Below are positions 42,435 through 48,742 of a stretch of 64,000 nt of DNA, one piece after another. The notes below the pieces were generated by a model. The model was not told where the DNA came from and did no database searches. It saw only the letters and a list, made by a program, of their open reading frames with translations. The first letter of the stretch is position 1; each line of letters starts with the position of its first letter. This stretch comes from UBA2377 sp964429385 (GTDB taxonomy: Bacteria; Verrucomicrobiota; Verrucomicrobiia; Opitutales; Opitutaceae), in contig CAYSBR010000022.1 in NCBI GenBank assembly GCA_964429385.1, forward strand, positions 1 to 64,000, written 5' to 3'. The position numbers and the translations under genes were made by a program.

Positions 42435-44273
42435 ATGGACGACCTCGACTTCGGCGCCACGATCAAGGGGTTTTCCCCGGGACAGAAGGTTTTCAACCGC
42501 TACACGCTGACGCGCATCTTGGGGCGCGGCGGCATGGGTGTCGTCTGGCTGGCGCGGGACGAGGAACTGGAGCGCAATGTCGCCCTGAAGTTTCTGCCCG
42601 AAGTAGTCGTGCTTGACCGCGAGGCGGTGGACGAACTCAAGCGCGAGACGCGGCGCAATCTGGAGCTGACGCATCCGCACATCGTGCGGATCTACGATTT
42701 TGTGTCGGATGGTCGCGCGGCGGCGATCTCGATGGAGTATGTGGAGGGAGCCTCGCTCTCGGCCCTGAAGGTGGAGCAGCCGGAGAAGGTCTTTCCGGTG
42801 GAGAAACTCCGTCGCTGGGTGGCGCAGGTGGGCGAGGCGCTGGAGTATGCGCACACGCGGGCCAAGGTGGTGCACCGCGACATCAAGCCAGCCAACCTGA
42901 TGATTGACGCGCAGGGCGACGTGAAGGTGACGGACTTCGGGATTGCGCGTTCGATTGCCGACAGCGTCAGCCGCGTCAGCGCGCAACTGGCGGGCAGCAG
43001 CGGGACGCCGGTGTATATGAGCCCGCAGCAGATGATGGGGGAGAACCCGGCGGTGGCGGACGATGTGTATGCCCTGGGGGCGACGCTGTATGAATTGCTG
43101 ACGGGGAAGCCGCCTTTCTACACGGGCAACGTGGTTTTGCAGGTGCAGCACAAGGTGCCGCCGACGCTGGCCGCGCGCCGCGAAGAGCTGGGCCTCAAGG
43201 CCGGGCCGGTGCCGGAGCATTGGGAGAAGACCATCGCCGCGTGTCTGGCGAAGGAGCCGGCGGAGCGGCCGAAAAGCATGGCGGAGGTGGTGCGGTTGCT
43301 TGACGGGCCGGGCCCCGGAGCGGACACGGCGAAGGATCCCTCCGCGCTATTCGAGGAGGTTTTTGGAAAGGCGCCTTTTACCAAGCTCTTTGATGAGGTT
43401 CCCGGATCATCACCAGTCGGCGGGTGTGAACGCGGGACCGATCTGCACAGTGAACTGAGCCTGACGGCGGACGAGCTGGCGAAGGGTGGTGAGCGCCACG
43501 TCCACTTTCCGCGGGCGGGTCAGACGGTCCGGCTCGTATTGACGATCCCCCCGCAATCGCGGGCAGGGCAGAAACTGCGCATCCGGGGACAGGGTGGGCC
43601 GGGGGTGAATGGTGGCGAGGCGGGGGATTTATATATCGTCCTGCAACTGGCCGCCGAGCCGGCGGTGCCGCCCTCTGGTCGGCGGGGGTTGGCTGCCTCT
43701 GTTCCGCGGTTGCTCGCCGCCTTGGTCGGCTCGGCGATCTTGCTGGGCGTGGCGATTCGCTGGCTTCTGGGGGTGTGGAGCAACGAATTGGCGTGGGACT
43801 GGCGTTGGTATGATTACTCCACCTTGCTGGGCTGGAGCATAATCACCGCGCTTTTCGGAGGCTGGGCAACCTCAGGCCGGCTGGGCCGGGGATGCTGGAC
43901 GATCTTTGCCGCGGGCGTGGGGCTGACGGGTATCCTGTATATGGAGACGGGGGAATTGCTTTTGTATGGCGGCTCGTATGATAGCGCGGCCCTGGCCTTC
44001 AATCTCACGGGCGCATCGGTGGCGGGCATGATCCTGGGCGGGGTGGGCGGTTTCGCTCTGAGCCGGGTCGCGGGCCTGCGGCCAAGGCTGGGGCTGGAAA
44101 TATTCTGGGGGATCGTGGGTGGAGTGATCGTAACCGCGGGCGCACTGGTCGCCCAGCCGCCCCGTTTTTCGGATTTTGATTTCAGCCTCTTCTCCTGGTG
44201 CGTGATCGGCGGGCTCGGCTGGCTGCAGGCCCTCCGCTTGATGCTCGTGCGCGCACCGGCTCCGTCCGCTTAA
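42435..44273 (+). CDS. Ser/Thr protein kinase 2 fused to a DnaJ C-terminal domain
   Basis: A 612-residue membrane kinase. It has the shared leader (residues 1-22), GRGGMGVVW, Lys52, catalytic Asp149 in HRDIKPANL, Asp167 in DFG and SPQQ at 196-199. Residues about 302-320 (SALFEEVFGKAPFTKLFDE) look like the flexible part of a J-protein, and residues about 334-408 match a DnaJ/CbpA C-terminal substrate-binding domain: GTDLHSELSLTADELAKGG, then LTIPPQSRAGQKLRIRGQGG and GEAGDLYIVLQL. No J-domain HPD is present. Five to six membrane helices follow (from about 417). It could sense unfolded protein directly. Confidence 0.92.
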   Translation: MDDLDFGATIKGFSPGQKVFNRYTLTRILGRGGMGVVWLARDEELERNVALKFLPEVVVLDREAVDELKRETRRNLELTHPHIVRIYDFVSDGRAAAISMEYVEGASLSALKVEQPEKVFPVEKLRRWVAQVGEALEYAHTRAKVVHRDIKPANLMIDAQGDVKVTDFGIARSIADSVSRVSAQLAGSSGTPVYMSPQQMMGENPAVADDVYALGATLYELLTGKPPFYTGNVVLQVQHKVPPTLAARREELGLKAGPVPEHWEKTIAACLAKEPAERPKSMAEVVRLLDGPGPGADTAKDPSALFEEVFGKAPFTKLFDEVPGSSPVGGCERGTDLHSELSLTADELAKGGERHVHFPRAGQTVRLVLTIPPQSRAGQKLRIRGQGGPGVNGGEAGDLYIVLQLAAEPAVPPSGRRGLAASVPRLLAALVGSAILLGVAIRWLLGVWSNELAWDWRWYDYSTLLGWSIITALFGGWATSGRLGRGCWTIFAAGVGLTGILYMETGELLLYGGSYDSAALAFNLTGASVAGMILGGVGGFALSRVAGLRPRLGLEIFWGIVGGVIVTAGALVAQPPRFSDFDFSLFSWCVIGGLGWLQALRLMLVRAPAPSA

Positions 44274-44326
44274 CCGGACCGGGGCGGATGAATCATAGAG
44301 GAGTCGTTGATCTTGCCGGTTGAAGG

Positions 44327-44403
44327 GTGGGCCGTGCGCTCCGCGCGCGGCCCGGATGTGCTTCATCTTCTCAAAACCGCCGTGCGCGGAGCGCCCGGCC
44401 CAC
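44327..44403. repeat. GC-rich palindromic element, copy E
   Basis: GTGGGCCGTGCGCTCCGCGC at 44327 faces GCCGTGCGCGGAGCGCCCGG with CCCAC at 44379-44403. It lies between convergent kinase 2 and the activator gene and shares the CTTCATCTTCTC centre with copy D. Confidence 0.92.
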
Positions 44404-44479
44404 CTATGAGCGGGGAGCGCGGAGATTGGGTTGCTCGGAGGGCGGCGGGCGCGAGTGCGCGCGAGACATTGGCGCTGAC

Positions 44480-46138
44480 TCACCGCAGAGCGGCTTTCAC
44501 GCTGGCGGCGGCGAGCACCGGGTCGTCGGTCTCCATGGCGAGGCGCTGGATGACGTTGCGGAGTTCGCGGACGTTGCCGGGCCAGCGGTGTTTTTGCAGG
44601 GCGGCGAGGGCGTCGGGGGCGAAGCGGATGGCGGCGAGTCCGTTCTCGGCGCAGAACTGGTCGAGGAAGTGGCGGGCGAGGAGGGGGATGTCGCCGGGGT
44701 GCTCGCGCAGCGGGGGCACGGCGACGGTGGCGACTTCGAGGCGGTAGAGCAGATCTTCGCGGAAGTTGCCGGCTTTCACCTCGGCGCGCAGGTCGCGGTT
44801 GGTGGCGGCGAGGATGCGCACGTCCACCTTGGTCACGCGTTCGCTGCCGAGACGTTCGACTTCGCCGGATTCAAGGGCGCGCAGGAGTTTGGACTGGACG
44901 GGGAGAGGCAGTTCGCCGACTTCGTCGAGAAAGAGCGTGCCGCCGTGCGCGAGCTGGAACTTGCCCTGATGGTCGCTCTTCGCGTCGGTGAACGCGCCTT
45001 TCACATGGCCGAAGAGTTCGCTCTCCATGAGCGGGGCGGGAATGGCGGCGCAGTTGACCTTCACGAAGCGTTGCTTCGCGCGCGGGCTGTGGTCGTGAAG
45101 GAACTGGGCGACGACTTCCTTGCCGCTGCCGGTCTCGCCGGTGATGAGGGCGGTGGCCTTGGTGCGGGCGATGCGTTCAAGGCGCGTGCGCAGCGCGGCG
45201 AGCACGGGGCTGTCGCCGAGGAGGCCGGAGGCCGCGGCGGTGCGCTTGCGCAGGGTGTCGTTTTCTCGGCGGAGGGTGGTGAGCTCGCGGTTGCGCTGGC
45301 GGCCGCGGGGCCAGAGGCGCAGTGCGGCGTTGAGGAGGAGGCGGTCGGCGGCGGAGAACTCCTCCCAGCCGGCGGCGCGCAGGAGGACGACGACGGCGGC
45401 GCCGTCGCCGGTCGCGGTGGGCAGGGGGCAGGCGAGGAAATGCCAGTCGCCGAGCTTTTGCTGGAAGCGCGCGAGGTCGCGGGCGGTGTAGGTGGCGGCT
45501 TCGGGGAGGTGCCGGAATTTGTCGAGCAGGTAGGGCGCGAACTTCGGCACGCCTTTCACCTTCTCGGCCGCGGCGCTGAACTGGAGCTGGTCGTCGGGGG
45601 AATAATACTGGGCGACGGCGGCGCGCACGCCTTCGAGGAGCAGGTCGAGCAGGAGCGGTTCGGCGTCCTCGACGGGCTCGCCCTCGGTCACGCGGAAGCA
45701 GAGGTGGTAGAGCGCGGCGAGGTGGCGTTCCTGCCGGGGGTCGGGCAGGGCGGGGCGGGCGTGCCGCGTTTCGAGCAGGGCCTTTTCATCGTCGGGCTCG
45801 GGGTGAAGTCCGGGGGTGACGGGGCGGACAAAGCCGGCGGCGAACTCCAGTTCGACGGTGCCGATCCGGATGCGGTCGCCGGGTTGCAGGACGGCTTCGC
45901 GTCGCGGGGCGCCGTTGACCTGCACGCCGTTGCGGCTGCGGAGGTCGCGCAGCAGGAAGCCGCTGTCGGCCGGCATGATCTCGGCGTGGCGGCGGGAGAC
46001 GGAGGGATCGTCGAGCACGATCGCGTTGTCGGAAGCGCGGCCGATGTCCGTGGCGGTGGCAGGGGCGAGGGCAAAGTTCGCGACCGGCCGGCCGTGGCGG
46101 AGCAATACCAGCGTGGGATTTTGCAGAGCGCGCAGCAT
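44480..46138 (-). CDS. FHA - AAA+ sigma-54 activator without HTH
   Basis: A 552-residue enhancer-binding-type activator. Residues 1-100 are an FHA domain (IGRASDNAIVLDDPSVSRRH, LRSRNGVQVNG). A GAF-like region follows (about 120-300). The AAA+ domain has Walker A GETGSGKE (334-341), GAFTDA (381-386) in place of GAFTGA, FLDEVGELPLPVQ (Walker B) and WPGNVRELRN. The chain stops about 25 residues later with no Fis-type HTH, so it probably activates sigma-54 from solution. The FHA domain makes it a natural target of the neighbouring kinases. ATG at 46138 opens the FHA domain. Confidence 0.92.
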   Translation of the reverse strand: MLRALQNPTLVLLRHGRPVANFALAPATATDIGRASDNAIVLDDPSVSRRHAEIMPADSGFLLRDLRSRNGVQVNGAPRREAVLQPGDRIRIGTVELEFAAGFVRPVTPGLHPEPDDEKALLETRHARPALPDPRQERHLAALYHLCFRVTEGEPVEDAEPLLLDLLLEGVRAAVAQYYSPDDQLQFSAAAEKVKGVPKFAPYLLDKFRHLPEAATYTARDLARFQQKLGDWHFLACPLPTATGDGAAVVVLLRAAGWEEFSAADRLLLNAALRLWPRGRQRNRELTTLRRENDTLRKRTAAASGLLGDSPVLAALRTRLERIARTKATALITGETGSGKEVVAQFLHDHSPRAKQRFVKVNCAAIPAPLMESELFGHVKGAFTDAKSDHQGKFQLAHGGTLFLDEVGELPLPVQSKLLRALESGEVERLGSERVTKVDVRILAATNRDLRAEVKAGNFREDLLYRLEVATVAVPPLREHPGDIPLLARHFLDQFCAENGLAAIRFAPDALAALQKHRWPGNVRELRNVIQRLAMETDDPVLAAASVKAALR

Positions 46139-46152
46139 GAGGGCAGATGTAG

Positions 46153-46167
46153 GCGTTCCGCGTGCCA
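46153..46167 (-). promoter_or_regulatory. Candidate sigma-54 promoter of the activator gene
   Basis: On the minus strand TGGCACGCGGAACGC has a perfect TGGCACG -24 box and ACGC at -12 (two changes). It would allow the activator to control its own gene, but start would lie very close to the ATG at 46138. Confidence 0.4.
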
Positions 46168-46291
46168 AAACGGAAGGATTTTTCCCGGAGGCGGATGTTT
46201 TACGTGTTGCCCAATCCCATGGTGTGCACTGCATTGGCGCGCACAGCCCGTGACAGGTCGTCGGGAAGATAATGCAGAATTTCGGCGGACT

Positions 46292-46307
46292 TGGCACGGA
46301 CTTTGCC
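46292..46307 (+). promoter_or_regulatory. Sigma-54 promoter of the lipoprotein-kinase 3 operon
   Basis: TTGGCACG-GACT-TTGCC (TGGCAC from 46292) matches all core positions. Transcription would start near 46318, 48 bases upstream of the ATG at 46366, and could run through the lipoproteins, the SPFH protein, kinase 3, PP2C and kinase 4. Confidence 0.82.
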
Positions 46308-46365
46308 GGAATGGAGCCGACCACTTGTTCCGGTATCCTCTTCCTCCCTTCAACCCTCACTCTGC

Positions 46366-46899
46366 ATGAATATCCGAATCCTCACCCCGTTTGTGTTCGG
46401 CCTGGCGGCGCTGCTGCTGGCCGGCTGTGAAACCACCCAAGGCCCGTCGCCTGCGCTCAACAACCAGCCGGCCGTGCAGACGGGCAAGCGGCTCGACCCC
46501 GCGCCGGTGTCCCAGTCCTTTGCCGGCAAGAAGGATGTGTTCCAGGGAGCGGAATATGATCCCGGCGTGGGCGTGCCGCTCGATGGCGCGCGGCAGATCC
46601 GCCTGAGCCCGGGCCAGATCATGGAGGTTTACCGCGGCAGCTTCGCGCCCGGCGACGGGCAGCGCGAGATGGCTTTCTATTTGCCGGTCGAGGCGCGGTC
46701 GGTGGTGCAACTGGTCGTGGAGACCCGCGGGTTCACCAAGACCTATTTCCTGCGCGCGCTCGGCCCGGGCAACACCGTGGGCGGCGTGGTGGAGCGCCGC
46801 TGGCTCAACTCAGAAGGTTACGATCCACGCAACGCGGCGGACGAGGCGCGCATCCAGGCGGCCGTCCGCGCCGCTCCCTACCTGATCAACGTTTACTGA
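46366..46899 (+). CDS. Lipoprotein of unknown function
   Basis: A 177-residue protein with a lipobox, LLLAGC, at residue 19-24, so it is lipid-anchored after export. The mature part has GVPLDGARQIRLSPGQIMEV and FYLPVEARSVVQLVVETRG; no family recognised. The stop codon overlaps the next start (TGATG). It is the first gene after a strong sigma-54 promoter. Confidence 0.78.
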   Translation: MNIRILTPFVFGLAALLLAGCETTQGPSPALNNQPAVQTGKRLDPAPVSQSFAGKKDVFQGAEYDPGVGVPLDGARQIRLSPGQIMEVYRGSFAPGDGQREMAFYLPVEARSVVQLVVETRGFTKTYFLRALGPGNTVGGVVERRWLNSEGYDPRNAADEARIQAAVRAAPYLINVY

Positions 46900-47138
46900 T
46901 GTCCGCCATGAAATCGCCGTTTTTTCCCCGTCTGCGCGCCGGCCTTGTCGCGGTGTGCGCCACCCTTTCCCTCACCGCGTGCTGGACGGTTGAAACCGGA
47001 CCGGGCGTGACGCCCGATCCCGATCAGCGCGGCACGGTTTACGGAGTCGAGCCGGAGCATGCGCCCATCCCGCAGAAAGAGGTGCCCGCCGGCGAGTCTT
47101 CCCTGCGCAAGCGGGGCCCGGACCAGCGGATCGACTGA
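46899..47138 (+). CDS. Small lipoprotein
   Basis: A 79-residue protein with signal and lipobox (LVAVCATLSLTAC). The mature chain is short, charged and Pro-rich. The ATG at 46899 overlaps the previous stop; ATG at 46908 (MKSPFFP) is an equally good start. Possibly a partner of the preceding lipoprotein. Confidence 0.7.
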   Translation: MSAMKSPFFPRLRAGLVAVCATLSLTACWTVETGPGVTPDPDQRGTVYGVEPEHAPIPQKEVPAGESSLRKRGPDQRID

Positions 47139-47174
47139 ACCGCGCGCACACCCCTCACCGAGGAGCATATCACC

Positions 47175-48731
47175 ATGGGATTCTACAACCAACGCTGCCC
47201 GAACTGCGGCAAGGCCGTCTCGAAGGAAGCCGAATTTTGCAATGGCTGCGGCTGCCCGACCGCCAGTGCCTGGTCCAGTTGCCACCGCTGCGGCTCGGCC
47301 GTCGGCGCGGAGTCGAAGTTCTGCTGGAAGTGCGGCACCGAGCAGGATCCCGCCAAGCGCCAGCAGTTTTATGGCGATCGCTGGCAGCGTTCGCCGGAGG
47401 ACTTCGCCGTGCGGGTGGAGCTGAAGACGCCCGCCGCCGTGCTGCACCGCGGCCTGCAGGTGGACGATGGCACGATCGCGCTGGTGTTTCAGAATGGAAA
47501 ATTCCAGGGCCTGCTGGAGGCCGGCTACCATTCCTTCGACAATTTCTTCTCGCGGCTGCTCGGCTTCGACAAGGGCAAGGAGGCGCATGCCGTGCTCATC
47601 GACACGCGCGCGGCCGAGGTGGATTTCATGCTGGAGGACATCCGGCTGAGGAACCAGATCCCGGTGGATGCGCGGTTGCGGCTGCTCTTCCAGGTGCGCG
47701 AGCCCCGGCTTTTCGCCGAGCGCGTGCTCGATGGCGCGGGCGACTTTCAGACCAGCGACCTGACCGGCCGTTTCCAGGGCGAGGTGCGCGCCGCGGTGCA
47801 GGCCGTGGCGCAGGAGCGCACGCTGGACGAGGTGCTGCTTGCCGCCACCGCCCGCGAATTGCTGGAGCGCGATCTCATGGCGCGGCTGGAGCCGGCGCTG
47901 GCGCCCTTCGGCCTCGTGATCGAGGGCGTGCGGCTGGCTGAGTTCGGCGGCCCGGCCGTGGCCGAGATGCGCGCCAAGCTCGGGGAGATCGACCGGCTCA
48001 ACCGTGAGCTGGAGGCGAACCGCCGCCTGCAGGATGCGGTGCGCGCCGGCAAGATCGACGCCTATCGCGACGAGCAGCAGCTCAAGGATGCCTATGACCG
48101 CGTCACGCATGAATACGGGTTGAACACCGTGGCCCGCGAGGAGGACCGGAAGCGCTTTGTGCAGGTGCTGGAGCAGCAGACACAGGTCGAGGGCCTGCGG
48201 CTGGACTACGAGGCGCGCCGGGCCGAGATTCTCAACCGGCTGGATGAGCAGAAGCTGCGGCACCAATCGGAAATCGCCGATGCGGTGCATGGCGTGGAGC
48301 TGCGCAAGGTCGAGTTTGCCGAGGACATGCGCCAGCAGCGCGAGCGGTTCGGCACCGGGCAGGAGCAGCAGGTGACGCAGGCGAAGACGGATCTTGAGGT
48401 CGCGCGGCAGGGCGTCGAGGCGCTGAAGCTGGTGAAGCAGGCGAAATTCGAGGCGAAGAAAACCGAGGATGAGCACGAACTGGCGATGGAGGCGCAGCGC
48501 CTGCAGCTGCGCGGCAGTGCCGACATCAAGGCGCTGCTTGCCACGCTCGACGGCGAGAAGGCCGACCGCATCCTCAAGCTCGCCGAGCTGGAGATGCGCA
48601 AGGGGCTGGATGTCGAGCAGGCGCTGGCTCTGGTCGTCGAGAAATCCCCCGAGATCGCCCCGGCCGTGGCCGAGGCGATGCGGGCACGCTATGCCCGGCA
48701 GGGTGAGGCGGGCAATCCGGGCGGCGCCTGA
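47175..48731 (+). CDS. Double zinc-ribbon SPFH/band-7-like protein
   Basis: A 518-residue protein. Two zinc ribbons lie at the N-terminus (CPNCGKAV with FCNGCGCP; CHRCGSAV with FCWKCGTE). Residues about 75-280 look like an SPFH domain (GTIALVFQNGKFQGLLEAGY, RNQIPVDARLRLLFQV, LLERDLMARLEPALAPFGLV). A long coiled coil (about 285-470) follows, ending in a helical tail. SPFH proteins build membrane-associated rings or scaffolds. AGGAG at 47161 is a good RBS. It lies 12 bases upstream of kinase 3. Confidence 0.83.
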   Translation: MGFYNQRCPNCGKAVSKEAEFCNGCGCPTASAWSSCHRCGSAVGAESKFCWKCGTEQDPAKRQQFYGDRWQRSPEDFAVRVELKTPAAVLHRGLQVDDGTIALVFQNGKFQGLLEAGYHSFDNFFSRLLGFDKGKEAHAVLIDTRAAEVDFMLEDIRLRNQIPVDARLRLLFQVREPRLFAERVLDGAGDFQTSDLTGRFQGEVRAAVQAVAQERTLDEVLLAATARELLERDLMARLEPALAPFGLVIEGVRLAEFGGPAVAEMRAKLGEIDRLNRELEANRRLQDAVRAGKIDAYRDEQQLKDAYDRVTHEYGLNTVAREEDRKRFVQVLEQQTQVEGLRLDYEARRAEILNRLDEQKLRHQSEIADAVHGVELRKVEFAEDMRQQRERFGTGQEQQVTQAKTDLEVARQGVEALKLVKQAKFEAKKTEDEHELAMEAQRLQLRGSADIKALLATLDGEKADRILKLAELEMRKGLDVEQALALVVEKSPEIAPAVAEAMRARYARQGEAGNPGGA

Positions 48732-48742
48732 GGCGGAATTTC

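Noticed and set aside
44327..46369. 680-codon plus-strand frame opposite the sigma-54 activator.
   Set aside because: Antisense shadow; the activator's Walker motifs and FHA domain are unambiguous.
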